A DNA stretch of 64,000 bases, taken from assembly GCA_031772625.1 (NCBI GenBank), contig CM062812.1, forward strand, positions 727,172,300 through 727,236,299, written 5' to 3'. Positions 41,779-54,100 of the stretch are shown one piece after another (within the stretch, counting starts at the first letter, position 1; every line of letters begins with the position of its first letter). The stretch is from Pinus tabuliformis (lineage: Eukaryota > Streptophyta > Pinopsida > Pinales > Pinaceae). The notes under the pieces were generated by a model that ran no database searches, was not told the DNA's origin, and was given only the letters and a program-made list of their open reading frames with translations. The translations under genes and the position numbers were made by a program.

Positions 41779-43156
41779 ATGGTGAGATGTTATTACTGCA
41801 ATAAATTTGGTCCTTATTCTCGTGATTACAGGAAGAAAATAGCTGATCAAGGGAACCAAAGAGCTAATGTCACTACAGAGATTACTAACTCTATGTTACT
41901 AGCTTGCCATACCATGCATGAACCTTTTTCTAGTGTGTGGCTGTTAGACAATGGTTTTAGTAACCACATGACAGGAAACAAGGATTTGGTTGCAAATTTC
42001 GATCAATCTATGAAAAAAGAGGTAAATTTGGGGACTGACAAGACTATGGAAGTAGATGGAAAAGGAGTGGTCAACATTCTGACCAAGCAAGGGGAGTCGA
42101 AGACAATCTCAGAGGTATATTATGTTCCTAGTCTTAAACATAATTTGTTAAGTGTTAGTCAATTGACACAAAAAGGATACAGAGTTATCTTTCAAGGTCA
42201 AGAAGTTGTTATATATGACAAGACCCCTAGCAAGCAACTGATAGCAAAGGTGCAGATGACAAGGAACAAACTCTTTCCTCTAATTTTGAATTACAGTGGT
42301 CAGGTGAGTTCTCTTACAGTTGCATGTTCTGATGATTATTGGTTATGGCACTTTCGATTTGGACAGTTGCACTTCTCTCATTTAAGATTGTTGCAGCAGA
42401 AACAATTGTAGTAGAAACAGATGGTCAGAGAATTACCTCCCATCAAAGAGCCTGCTAGTACTTGTGAGTGTTGCATCTTGGCAAAACAACACAGTGAAAG
42501 TTTTCTATAGGGAGTTGCATATAGAGCAAAGCAACCTCTTGAGCTAGTGCAAACAGACTTGTGTGGACCTATGAGGACATAGTCAATTGGTGGATGTTGC
42601 TACTTCCTCACTTTCATTGATGACTACAATAGAAAGACTTAGTATTTGAAGCAAAAGTCTGAAACTTTTGCAAAGTTCAAAGAATTCAAAGCCTTAGCAG
42701 AGAACCATAGTAATCGACAGATCAAGGTATTGAGGTCAGATCGTGGTGGAGATTATGACTCAAAGGCATTCCATGATTACTACAAACAACATGGGATTAG
42801 AAGACAGTTTACAACCAGGTACACACCGCAACAGAATGGTGTAGCAAAGAGAAAGAACAGGACAATTATGAACATGGTAAGAAGCATGTTGAAAGGTAGA
42901 AACTTGTCTAATGAGTATTGGGTAGAAGCAATTGCATGTGCTATTTATGTGATCAATAGATCTCCTACAAAGAGTGTGATGAACAGAGTACTAGAACAAA
43001 CATGTTCATGTATGTATTGTAGCATATCTCATCTTAGAGTATTTGGATGTGTAGCTTATCCACATGTGCCTATGGAGCGAAGAAGAAAATTGGATGATAA
43101 AAGTGAAAAATGCATATTCGTTGGTTATAGTGAGTAATCAAAAGCTTACAAATTTT
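41779..43156 (+). pseudogene. pol: copia zinc knuckle, protease and integrase region
   Basis: A zinc-knuckle segment (CYYCNKFGPYSRDY) is followed by a protease-like segment (VWLLDNGFSNHMTGNKDL) and the pre-integrase region (YYVPSLKHNLLSVSQL, then LWHFRFGQLHF). The integrase core comes next (FLTFIDDYNRK, VLRSDRGGDY, YTPQQNGVAK, then HLRVFGCVAYPHVP). The order is normal for copia. The homology breaks off at about 43156, where the insert begins, and picks up again at about 44441. Confidence 0.82.
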
Positions 43157-43225
43157 GGATTTAAGAGATCTGTGGTTTGAGTCTTTTGAATCAGTGATCG
43201 GAGAATCCACAGTATGAACATTTTT

Positions 43226-43270
43226 ACACCAACGTTTCAAATCCCAAGTGGGATCCATCATCAGGGTTGA
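43226..43270 (-). ncRNA. Hammerhead ribozyme motif, minimal type I
   Basis: On the minus strand CTGATGA (43264-43258) is followed by a 7-pair stem (GGATCCC with GGGATTT, including two G-U pairs, closing a 4-base ACTT loop), then GAAAC (43238-43234), then GTT and a partial stem I (ACC before the core, GGT after it). This is the conserved hammerhead core CUGAUGA-stem II-GAAA. A very short stem III is typical of the hammerheads established in Penelope-like retroelements. Self-cleavage, predicted after the GUU, would process multimeric transcripts. No PLE reverse transcriptase is present. Confidence 0.7.
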
Positions 43271-43344
43271 AGAATGATGATAAAAGAAGAGCAATAAGGC
43301 AGAATAAATACTAATGAGGAAGAAATTTAAGGAAGAACATACTG

Positions 43345-44435
43345 TCGGCTAGAATCTTTAATTTAATAAAAAAAATTATTTTAAAACATATTAATTATTA
43401 TAATTAATATTAATATAATAATTCATACATTAATTAATAAAATAACTAAAATATAAATTAATATAATATTGATATAATAAAATCAATTATTATATAATAA
43501 TAAATAAATAATTAATTATTATTATATAATAATAATTAAATATTTTAATAATAATTAATTAATATAATAATTAATATAATAATTATTATATAATTTAATT
43601 AATATATTTTTAATTCTTATTAGTAATTATAAATGATTAATATTAATAGTTAATTAATAAAATAATTAACTAAATAATAAATTTAAATCATACTAATTAA
43701 TTAAAATATTTTTAATCATACTAACTAATTAAAATATTAAATCATATTAGAAAATATAAATAATTAATATTTATAGTTAACTAATATAATAATTCAAATA
43801 TTAATTAATATAATAACTCATATATAAATTAATATAATATTAATATAATAATAGTCAATTATTATATAATTGATTATTATTATATTAATAGGGAGAAGAA
43901 TTAATACCAAAAGCTAATATCTATATAAAATAAATTAATATATTTAATCATATTAATTATTATAAATAATTAATATTTATAATAAATTAATATAATAATT
44001 AATATATTAATTAATAAAATAACTAATATATAAATTAATATAATATTAATCTAATAATAATCAGTTATTATATAATAAATAATTAATTATTATTGTGTAA
44101 TAAGTAATTAATTATTGTATAATAATAACTAAATATTATAATAATAACTAATTAATTAATATAATAATTAATATAATAGTTATTATATAAAATAAATTAA
44201 TATATTTAATTCATATTAGTAATTATAAATGATTAATATTTTTAGTTAACTAATATAATAATTAACTAAATAATATATTAAATCATATTAATTAATTAAT
44301 ATATTTAAATCATATTAATAATCAATATTTATAGCTAACTAATATAATAATCCAAATATTAATTAATATAATAACTAATATATAAATTAATATAATATTA
44401 ATATAATAATCAATTATTATATAATAATTAATTAA
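43345..44435. repeat. Extremely AT-rich tandem array
   Basis: About 1.1 kb made almost only of A and T in TAATTAAT and ATATAATAAT phrases. An anchor phrase (ATATAAATTAATATAATATT) recurs near 43448, 43820, 44027 and 44381, spaced about 370, 205 and 355 bases. The pattern therefore looks like a duplication of a unit of roughly 560-580 bases that itself has two related halves. Confidence 0.7.
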
Positions 44436-44440
44436 TTTAT

Positions 44441-46325
44441 AACCCTGTCTCAGAGAAGACCATAATTAGCAGAGATGTTGTGTTCAAGGAACAAGAGTCA
44501 TGGAATGGAACTGTAGACAAAATAGTTGATGCACAAGTGCCATTGATGGAAGAAGATGATGTAGCAGAAAAGGAGCAGCAAGAATCATAGGTGAAGACAA
44601 CAAACGAAGACACACCAACAAGGACTCCAAGATTTTCATGGAAGCATGGATCCTCAAGCAGATCAACAAATCAAGATTCTCTCGGCAATCAATCAGGTAA
44701 TGAATCAAGCAATGGTAAGAGAAATATTAGATGTTTGAAAGATATTTATGATGATTTGGATGTTAGTTCAAATTTTGCATCGTTATCATTACAACCTTCT
44801 TCGTTTGAAGAAGCAATCAAAGATGAAAATTGGGTGCAAGCCATGGATGAGGAAATTGAAGCTATTGAAAAGAATGACACATGGGATTTGGTTGATTTAC
44901 TAAATGACAAAAGTCTCATTGGTGTGAAGTGGGTGTACAAGACAAAGTTGATTGAGAAAAGTGAAATTGAGAGATTTAAAGCAAGACTTGTAGCAAAAGG
45001 ATTCTTGTAGCAACTAGGAATAGATTTTGAAGAAGCGTTTGCTCCGGTAGCCAAATTGGATACTATAAGAGCAGTTCTAGCCACAACGCCTCAGAACAAG
45101 TGGAAAGTATATCATATGGATGTGAAATCAGCCTTATTGAATGGAATTATAGAAGAAGAAATTTATGTGCAGCAACCTCTAGGATATGAAGTTGAAAGTA
45201 ACGAAGACAAAGTTTACAAGTTGAAGAAAGCGATCTATGGACTGAAGCAAGCGCCTAGAGCTTGGTATAGCAGAATTGACAGTTATATGATCAAGAATGG
45301 ATTTTGCAGAAACAACATTGAGCCTACCTTGTACACAAAGGTAAATGAGCATGGACAAATTTTGATTATTTTCTTATCTATTGATGACATGATTTTTACA
45401 GGTGATTTTGACATAGATGAGTTTAAAGAAGCCATGATGAAAGAATTTTGAGATGACAGATATTGGTCTCATGAAATATTTTCTTGGCATAGAAGTTGAG
45501 CAATCTGAAAAATGAATTTTTATTTGTCAAAATAAATATTCAAAAGATTTATTGAAAAGATTCAGGATGGAAAATTGCAAATGTGTCCCTACACCACTTG
45601 CAACTGGTACTAAGTTAAGCAAGGATGATGAAGGATCAGATGTCAATCCAACTTTATTCAAAAGATTGGTTGGTAGCCTCATGTATCTCACAACTACAAG
45701 ACCAGATATCATGCAAGGAGTGAGTTTGATTTCTAGATTTATGGAGACTCCAAAAGGCACACATTGGAGTGTAGGAAAATGAATTCTGAGATACATAGCA
45801 GGAACTAGAGATTGTGGCATAATGTATGCAAGCACATAAAAGAAAGAATTGATTGGATACACAGATAGTGATTTTGCAGGCAGTTTGGATGATAGGAAGA
45901 GCACTTTTGGTTTTGTGTTCCACCTTGGTTCAGGTGTGATTTCATGGGCATCTAAGAAGCAGCCCATTGTGACACTTTTGTTAGCAGAAGTAGAATATGT
46001 AGCAACAACATCAGCAGCATGTCAAGCAGTGTGGTTAAGAAGAGTACTTGATGGACTCAAGCAGAAACAACAAGGATCAACAACAATATATTGTGACAAC
46101 ACCTCAGCGATTGCACTATCCAAGAATAGTGTGTTTCATCAGAAGAGCAAGCATATTGATACTAGATATCACTTTATTAAAGAACTTGTGAGCAATCCAG
46201 AAGTTCACTTGAAGCATTGTAAATCTAGTGATCAATTCGCTGACATATTTACTAAGTCATTAGCACAAGATGTGTTTGAGTTTCATAGAAGAAACTTGGG
46301 TGTTGTAAGCCTAGCTGAGACATAG
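44441..46325 (+). pseudogene. pol: copia reverse transcriptase and RNase H region
   Basis: Copia RT landmarks run from about 44800 (EEAIKDENWVQAMDEEIEAIEKNDTW, abbreviated; WVYKTKLIEKSEIERFKARL) through VYHMDVKSALLNG, VYKLKKAIYGLKQAPRAWY and the active-site block LSIDDM. RNase H follows (GYTDSDFAGSLDDRKS, SWASKKQPIV, YCDNTSAIALSKN, KHIDTRYHFIKELV, DQFADIFTKSL). These enzymes copy the element RNA in intact relatives. This part of the polyprotein is decayed. Confidence 0.82.
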
Positions 46326-46375
46326 ACGAGCAGCCATGTTTGAGTTGTTTTGAGTCATGTTGTAGTTTAGTAGTC

Positions 46376-46389
46376 TAATTAACGGGGAG
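46376..46389 (+). other. Polypurine tract of the copia element
   Basis: The purine-rich AACGGGGAG lies immediately before the 3' LTR. Confidence 0.7.
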
Positions 46390-46689
46390 TGTTAAAATAA
46401 GATAATTACTTCTGCATGAGGAGTTAGATAAAATTAAAGAGTCTGTGAACTGAGTGATTGCATGATTGAGTGTTTGAGGGTTGAGTCAAGTGAGTTAAGT
46501 GATAGACCACTTTGAGTGTGAGATTGCATATAGTTGCATGTCAAGATATCTTAGGCAATTAGCTAGTTGGAAAAGGTTTAAATACCCTTCACCAGGTTCA
46601 TTGTAATCATTATGTTTTGTGTGATCAATAAAAGAACAGCAGTTCAAGTTTTATGTGTGAATTGTGTTTTTGTTTTCTCTGTCTTTCCA
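46390..46689 (+). repeat. 3' LTR of the copia element
   Basis: 300 bp, paired with 40086-40386, about 26 substitutions and one gap apart. It ends CTTTCCA next to the resumed older copia sequence. Confidence 0.9.
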
Positions 46690-46800
46690 ACCAATCTGAT
46701 ATTCAAATAGCTAGAAAGCCAGCTTTCCATCTACAGCCCAAACATTGTAATGGGAAGATAATTCTTGATGTTGTGTTTGAACTAGCAAACTTGCCGTACT
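46690..46800 (+). mobile_element. Older Ty1/copia RNase H fragment, right half
   Basis: Directly after the 3' LTR the plus strand reads NQSDIQIARKPAFHL, then KHCNGKIILDVVFELANL. This corresponds to the DNQSAIQIARNPAFH ... KHIEVKYHFVREL block of copia RNase H. It continues the fragment that ends at 40085. Confidence 0.7.
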
Positions 46801-47334
46801 AATGACGGATTATCCAATATCTTCAAGACTTCTGCAAATTCTTGACGGGGATTAAAAATTAAGATCTCTATGAGGATAACTATGATGCAGTCTAGGGCTC
46901 TAAAAATCAAATCTCTGTTAGTGTAAAAAGAGGACGTTTGAGTGTACAGGTATCCAACTAACACTAATCTAGCTGATTTAGAAATCTATCACTCTCTACC
47001 ATTTTACGGCAGATACTATTAGAATTATCAATAAATATTAAAACTTTTCTATAGATAAGAGCAGAAATACCATATAGTTGTGTATGTGGCTTGAATCTAT
47101 TTAACAAACCCTTGAGTCTCTCTTTTTTTCACCAGATTTTATGTACGTTAATGAAGTAAATATGGTTTAGCCCATGTACAAAGGGTCCGTAAATAGAAAT
47201 CTCCCAAAATCTAGGCAATGAGATCACCTATGTTCTCCAAGTGCAAATACGATATCTTTAAATATATAAGAATCAGAAGTATGCAACCATTATGCGCATG
47301 TTATTCCCCATCCCAACCCGAGTTTAGATGGTTA
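46801..47334. other. AT-rich spacer
   Basis: No reading frame or repeat of note. Confidence 0.5.
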
Positions 47335-47556
47335 TTAGCAGGCCTCAAGTGCTCGGGGCCGCTGCATGTCAGATTGATCAGCCCCGTGCGCCCATAGAAC
47401 TTGTCTAAGAAAGCGGTCGCGTTCGCCTGAGACTATGGGCTCCCTATCCATTGGAGGCAGGATCTCAGAACGCAGGATTCGCTGCAGCCCTTTCGGAGGA
47501 CTCGGCAGTCGCCTCATGATGCTCAAATCTGATTTGATAAAAACAAGCAAACGCAC
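47335..47556 (-). CDS. Small GC-rich hypothetical ORF or exon
   Basis: A 73-codon minus-strand frame whose composition (GC-rich, many Arg, Pro and Leu) contrasts with AT-rich surroundings. A likely internal start gives [18 protein letters not shown], followed by [19 protein letters not shown] and ending RALEAC. Just upstream on the minus strand a pyrimidine-rich stretch ends ATCAG, which could be a splice acceptor. Another GC-richer patch lies at about 47780-47825. It could be an exon of a small host gene or a gene fragment. I do not recognise the protein. Confidence 0.35.
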   Translation of the reverse strand: MRLLVFIKSDLSIMRRLPSPPKGLQRILRSEILPPMDREPIVSGERDRFLRQVLWAHGADQSDMQRPRALEAC

Positions 47557-49059
47557 AAAACAATAAGAAATATATTATTCGGTCAATCTACGGGCTTACA
47601 GCATCGAGGCAAATCAGCGATAAACAAAAAGAAATAACACTACAAACTTGCAAAATCTATGGGAAAACACCACCGACATGAGATTGTAGTTGCGCTGGTT
47701 CTGTGAATAAACTTCAAACTACTGATGACTTGATTTCAAGAGAAAAAATGGAATGATACTTTAGCTGTTTTCGGTTCGAGGAGCGTACTCTAGCGGTGGG
47801 CCTCGTCACAGTCAACCAGAGCGCGCTCTGCAAATCAAAAAAAACATTATGCTGCATCATTTCACACTGTCTCCTAGGCCAGATTCGGGTTCATTGTCCA
47901 AAACAGTTTGACAGCCGTTGGGTTCTGCTAAACATTCACGTCACTTCACCTTTGGCTTTTCTAATAATTATCTTTGTTTAAGGTTTTTTTAATAATTTTA
48001 AATCTGTTTGTAGCGATTAGAGTACCTATTGCGTCACAAGTTAACAGGTCGAGTTCAATGAATCTCTGAAACCATTGAGCGTTTCTAATGAATGTCGAAA
48101 AGGTAACGAAGGTTTGGACCGAGCCTTGCCATAGTTTGCCCACACCTTTCCTTTAATGATTTTCTTTCACCAACTTTCGTATCAAAAAGGCCAGGAAGGC
48201 TCGGGCCTAACCTTAGTTTAATTGACCCAAACCTTTATTTTCAATATTCTTATTCACCCATTTTCATGCCACAATGTTTCATTATCATTTCTTTTTATGC
48301 ATTTGGAAGTTGCGTCTTTAGTTGATGAAATTGTGGATTATTTATTATTATATGGTTATTATGTGTATGAACTTGTGGGCCCATAAGTTAGGTTTGCAAA
48401 TGCATGGGATTGTGTATATAATTTTGTAATCATGTAAGCTATATTATATAGTTGGAACGTATTATTGAGAATATTGTCACCTTTGTAATTGTAGCTAATG
48501 TTGTAGATATTGTTGAGAACGTTCATCATTAAGTGTAGTTATTGTTCTCAAGTTATGAGACGGTTTACGTTTAATGTTTTTTATGAAGTAGTTATGGGAT
48601 TATGTAATTGATCATAATTTTTTTGTGTTAAATTTTTCTTATTTTATATATGTTTAGTTTGTTATTTATAAATGCTAATTAATTATAATTAACAAAAAGT
48701 GATCTTTGAAGTGTTGGGTTGATGGATAAAAGAGATTTGATGCTTTATTTTATATACTATAGATTTATGGATGTGATCTAAGAGGGCATTCTAAAATCTA
48801 ATTTAAGATGTAATAAATATAGATGATGAAATTCTTATAGCATGCTTAACTTAGTAAATAGGAAACTTAGTAAATAGGAAACTATGAGATGAGAAGGAAA
48901 ATGACTCACAATAAGACATCATCTTCTTTAGGAAATCATACTACTATATTTATCTTTCTTACTCTTAACACAGAAACATAAGCATACATCTAGCTATCAC
49001 AGAGAAATGTGAACACTCAATCTAGCTAGTGCCTCGCTTGCTTGAGATGGAAGTTGGTT
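47557..49059. other. Spacer
   Basis: AT-rich apart from two slightly GC-richer patches at about 47780-47825 and 47860-47950, which could be upstream exons of the small minus-strand ORF. No recognisable protein or RNA gene. Confidence 0.4.
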
Positions 49060-50659
49060 ATGGTGGTTCCTTTGTGTTGATGTCTTATGGATAGATTGTC
49101 ACACCTCTCTATGTGTCATCCATGGGTTGTTGTCCTTGTTGCTAATTCGTTGCCACCTTGTTGGTGGTTGTGTTGTTGGGTGACACTGGTGGTGATATGT
49201 TGAAGCTTTGACCAATGGAGAATCTTTCATTAATTCCTCCGCTATTGGTGTTGAGTGGTGTCTGGTGCTCTTTCTGGTAGCTGGTTTGATGTTTTTGTTT
49301 GATTGTTGACCATCAAAGGCTCATCATCTAATCTGTTAGTTTCATTAGAGCTTTGTGCTTATACCTCCATGGTCTCTGCCTGGTTCTTGATGGAATTATC
49401 CTACAATGTAATTTTCTTTTTTTTATACGAGAGCTTCATGAATTTCTTCTGCACATTAATGTTGACAGTACTCACATATTCGATCCAAGGGTATCCCAAA
49501 GCAACATCCACATTATCCATATCTAAAATATAGAAATTAGAGTGCAACACATAATTATCCATAGAAATCTTCAAATCTTTATAAATTTGAGCATCCTCAT
49601 TATCAACCCGTGTTTTTACAATACGTTTCGTTGGAACTTGTAATTTTTTTGCCACATTAACATTGATAAAATTATTCTTACAACTATGATTGATAGACTC
49701 ATTGAACTTCTCCTTCTGAATACATCCGTGAACTTGTAATAATGAGATACCCGCAAAAAATAACCTTTTATGTTTCTTATTTTCATTCTTTCCATTATAA
49801 GACCAATTGTCCAAAAATACTTTTTGAATTTCTTTAGGAGGACATATTTTCGTAAAATGACTACCAAGTGACTTTCACAATATAGCCACCTCATTTTCGA
49901 AATAATACCCTATGTAGATGCTCCAAATTATTGGGCATTACCACTTGCGAAATTGTATAAACTCTTCAATAGTGGGACCATCATCATGTCCTATAAAAAT
50001 CATCTCAGTAGAACCTACGAACTAGAATGAGGGTTCTGAAAAAAATTACCTACTTTATGCGGAAAAATTAAAATGGCCACAATTCAGTCAATATGGCTCA
50101 GAATCCTTATTATAACTTATTTTCAGAAATGGAAAAGTCATTTTGTCTCTTCCCATGTAACTAGAATCATGAGATGGGCACTATGAGAACTCAGATCTGC
50201 ATTGCACTTTCTGACCGTCATAAAAATTTCTGAAAAAAGGTTGATTTTAAATCAGCGATATCTCCCTCATCCGGACTTCGATTCAAACAATCTTTTTTTT
50301 CAAATGGGGTTATTTGTGAAGAGGATCACATATATGTAATTAGTTTTCTGAAATTTTGCACAAAAACCGCAAAAAGATATTGGAGATCCATCGTCCACAC
50401 ATTTTCTGTTAGAAATGTTTTTGCGAGACAATTTATTTTAAATCAGTGATATCTCTCTCTTCTGAAATTCGATTCGATTGTTTTTTTTTTTTTTAATTTG
50501 GATTTTTTTTGCAAGGAATTCAAATCTACTATTTTTTTTTTGCAATTTCTTCACCAACAGTTTGAAATCTTCTCTTCAAACTCATTGCCCAAAATATTCC
50601 TGCAAAAAATGAAAAATTTGTCTTCCCTTTTAGCCCAAGAAAGAGCTTTGATATCACTT
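49060..50659 (-). mobile_element. Ty3/gypsy gag-protease remnant and leader
   Basis: On the minus strand about 49814-49401 reads as a Ty3/gypsy protease region (NHSCKNNFINVNVAKKLQ, then YILDMDNVDVALGYPWIE, then NVQKKFMKLSYKKKKITL). Weaker zinc-knuckle-like sequence (LGSHFTKICPP) lies upstream at about 49850-49900. The 50000-50640 stretch looks like a leader, and a degenerate tRNA-Met primer site (GTGATATCAAAGC on the minus strand) sits just inside the LTR at 50660. No RT or integrase is present. It is an old truncated copy with several breaks. Confidence 0.65.
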
Positions 50660-51120
50660 GTAGTAGATCTAGCCTAAAAAATATATAACAACAAAAAATA
50701 TGCCTAAGAAATCACATAACATATGGTAGAACTGAAATATTTTATTAATGGAAAACCCTTGAGGTAGGGTAACACCATAAAACTACTCCTTAACGAAGGA
50801 GATCACTCCACAAGCTAATGTCTATCAATCCAAAAGCAATCCTTGAATACCCTCAATGTAGAGTCTCTAGCCTCTTTATAGGCTTCATACATACAACACC
50901 ATGGTTAATTATCATGGGCCTCTAACTACCATACATATAATACAATGGGTTTATCACTTTATTCCCTAACTACTTCTGGTCGCATGCATAATGTGGGTTA
51001 ACAACTTTTTTTATTAATTAGAGCCCATTTATTTATAATCCTTATATTACATTAATCCTTTGGGTACCTCCCTCTATAAGCCATATTATCCCCCTAAGAA
51101 TACTACATCAAGGTACAACA
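50660..51120 (-). repeat. Probable LTR of the minus-strand gypsy remnant
   Basis: About 461 bp beginning TGTAGTAGATC and ending GGTACAACA on the plus strand, so TG...CA on both strands. It is placed next to a degenerate tRNA-Met primer site. No partner LTR is in the window, so the outer boundary rests on the TG...CA rule only. Confidence 0.5.
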
Positions 51121-54100
51121 TCAAACAATTAATTTTACCTTACTCCAAAATCTTGGACTAAATTCATCATAAGTTCTTCCATTCCAACATTTCCCCAGTA
51201 CATAATGGAGAGAGAAAACCTTTTTGTTGGTTTTAGCTCAATCCACATTTACAAAAAAGTGTTATTTTTCCTAAGAAAAAATTAAGACATTTACAATAAC
51301 TGTCTAGGATGTTGAATAAGCCCATAGAAAATCTTGGATACAATGTTCTAGATGAGCGTAAATCGACATGTCACTTTTGTCTATCTTCATGTTCATGATA
51401 AAATAAAATATTAGTGGTGTTCATATTCTTCATGTGTAAGGGGATCTCACATAAATAATTACCCCAATAAAAGAACGAAAAATTTCTAATCAATGATGTA
51501 AGATACTCTCTCATAAGTGTGCATGGATTTAGAATGTACAAACACCATGATGATGGTTCTCTTCTGTAAATTACCACCTAAAATAATATTAATATTCCTT
51601 GATCAAATTAATATAGTGAATTTGTAAATATATGACTAATTTTCGAAGAGTATAATTGCATTTACAGGGGAACTCTTCTAGATAAATATCATATGTCAAT
51701 TGTAATGCTTGAATGGTTCTTTTGGAATATCTTCAATGAAGAAATAGTATAAAATTCCTCCATAAAATAGTGAACCTTTGTTTTTTGAGTTGTATTGATC
51801 CTTTGACTAGGATATAACAATAGCATACTTTGTCAAGAAAATCCACGCTACTGAATATTTCATTCCATCCACCTAATAAGCATTGTCACATTTCCTCCAT
51901 GCATCTATTCTTGAAGAGATAGAATGAACGAAGCCTTGAAAAATATGAATTTTTGTCCACATTGATGAAGTAAATTCTAAATATATAATGCTAAAAAATG
52001 TGTCTTATAAAGTTATGGAAATGAGTATTCATCAAATGAATGATACGTCCTAAGGGTGTGTCCAAATTGACACCTTTTAACCATAGAAATCTATCACTAG
52101 TCACTTAACATGTGTGCAAGGTGTCAACATGAAGGTGCAAACATGATTGTTTGAGGAAGGAATATATCCTCATAATTTAGTGTACCACCTAGGGATGTGT
52201 GCCTAAATGGATAAGGTGCATGGGGTGGAAGGTCAAAAACCCTATGTTGCATGGGTAATTATCCTCCCTAATCAAATAAAAGTTCAACTAAATCCTCAGG
52301 GTAATCTAGTATAATTTGTGTGTATTACCTCAACGTCGATGCCAAAGGGGGACCACCTAATATGAGATGTACACCATTGACTTTAATTGACAAACATTAG
52401 TGAAAAATTAACTAGTGAAACTTAAGAAAAAGACCTACAAGAAGAATTAGAAAAATGAAGTGCTCATAGGCCAATACCTAGGAAATCACTATGAGATTTA
52501 TGCCTTCACTAAAATATCATGAACCAATTAAAATATCATGAACCAGTTAGGTGTGTCCACAACTATAAAAAATGCTAAAATTAGAATTGACTTGTTAATA
52601 TAGTTTAGAAGTTATGGAATTAGAGCTAAAATTAGCATACACCTTTTATGGGATGGAGTGAGTTAGAATGTATTTCTGAAATTTAATTTTCATGTGGCAC
52701 AAGATAATAAAACGAAGTGATACATAATTTACCAAGGAAAAGTGGTGAATTGGAGTGAAAATGTATACATAAAGGGGATTTTACCTACGCAAAAGCGATA
52801 ATAGGATTTTCATAAACAAATTACCAAGGTAAAATTATTGAATGACATGGAAAATTGAGTAAACACATCACCATGTTTTATGATAATCATGATATAAACT
52901 TGAAGCAAAAAGTGAAAGTGACTAGAATATGACTAGTTTATCCAAAGAATATTCTAGTTTATCCATTGATATTCTTTGGTGCATTGGTGAAGAATAGATG
53001 CACCAATAAAAAAACCTAAATTAATAATACAACCTTTTGAAATCTATATTCATCCCTCCAACCAAAGATACCACTTCATCATGAAGGAGAATGACTATGC
53101 TCATCATGCATTAAGATCATCACATGAAAGACTACTCTCAAGAAAGAATACGTGTGTGTATATGTAGTCAACTAGAATCCCTATATTTACCCGTGAAATA
53201 TGCAATTACTACTCATGTTGAAATGAAGGGTAACCGAGCTAATCCTTTCACCAACAAGCTCCAAAATTGTATGATCCTACAAATGCAAAGGATATCCTTT
53301 GGAAAATTGATCTTGATTAAAATATTACCTTTTTTTAAATAGTTTGAATAGAGACTTATTAAAAATGAATAATAATATATATAAGCCACAGCTACATTTA
53401 ATTCTCACAAAGTCAACATCTACCAATAAAACTATAAAAAGTGAAGATAAAAAAATATCCCTATAATGAGGTGATTTAAACCTAATACTGGTTTATAATA
53501 ACTCAAAAATCTCTCTACCCATTTTACTAGCATAAGAAGAATAGGAAATCCCTCCACTTCCATCCTTTTCTTCTTTTACCCCCACACTATATATATATTC
53601 AATTTATTTTTACCCTAAATAAATAAATTATTGATAAATTTACTTTGGATAAATTTTATTTAAAAATATCTTTTAAATGACTACTGGATGTCGAATAGGT
53701 GACAAGTATATTATAACGTTTAAACACTCTTTGGGTAAAATTAATTCATTTTCAAAATGTATTAACTTGACATTTTTTACTTATAATACAAAAGTAAAAT
53801 AAGTAGACTTTGGACATTCATACGAGATACTTTAAGTTCATTATTTGATTTTATTTTAGATTCTTATTTTATAATTCAATAGTGTTGGATTTTGTGTGGA
53901 GTGGTCAAGTGAGAAATTCATGAAGGTAGACAAGTATATGATCCATTCTAATAACACATTCCTCTAAAACATTTCTCTATTATTGAAGGAATTTTGAAGC
54001 TCAAAATGAGCTTTTTAAGAAAAAGTAATAAAAGAATAATAAAAATAATAAAATAGTATTTATGAATTTTTAAAAGAAAATAAAAAAAATTATTTTTTCA

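Larger units (their letters stand above)
43157..44440. mobile_element. Insert within the copia element: hammerhead-bearing piece plus AT-rich array
   Basis: Copia homology stops just after the EKCIFVGYSE motif and resumes with the phrase VSEKTIISRDVVFKEQ, which in relatives lies only a few residues further on. The 1.28 kb between is foreign. Its left 190 bases carry a hammerhead ribozyme motif on the minus strand, as found in the terminal repeats of Penelope-like elements. The rest is an extremely AT-rich array. Whether both parts arrived together is unknown. Confidence 0.6.
40086..46689 (+). mobile_element. Ty1/copia LTR retrotransposon with an internal insert
   Basis: A 6.6-kb element with LTRs of about 300 bp, a tRNA-Met primer site, gag, protease, integrase, RT and RNase H in copia order. 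The LTRs differ at about 26 positions plus one gap (near 9%), so this is the oldest of the three complete-looking LTR elements. No convincing target duplication was found (AAACT on the left, ACCAA on the right). A 1.28-kb insert (about 43157-44440) interrupts it between integrase and RT. About ten or more breaks are present. Confidence 0.9.
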
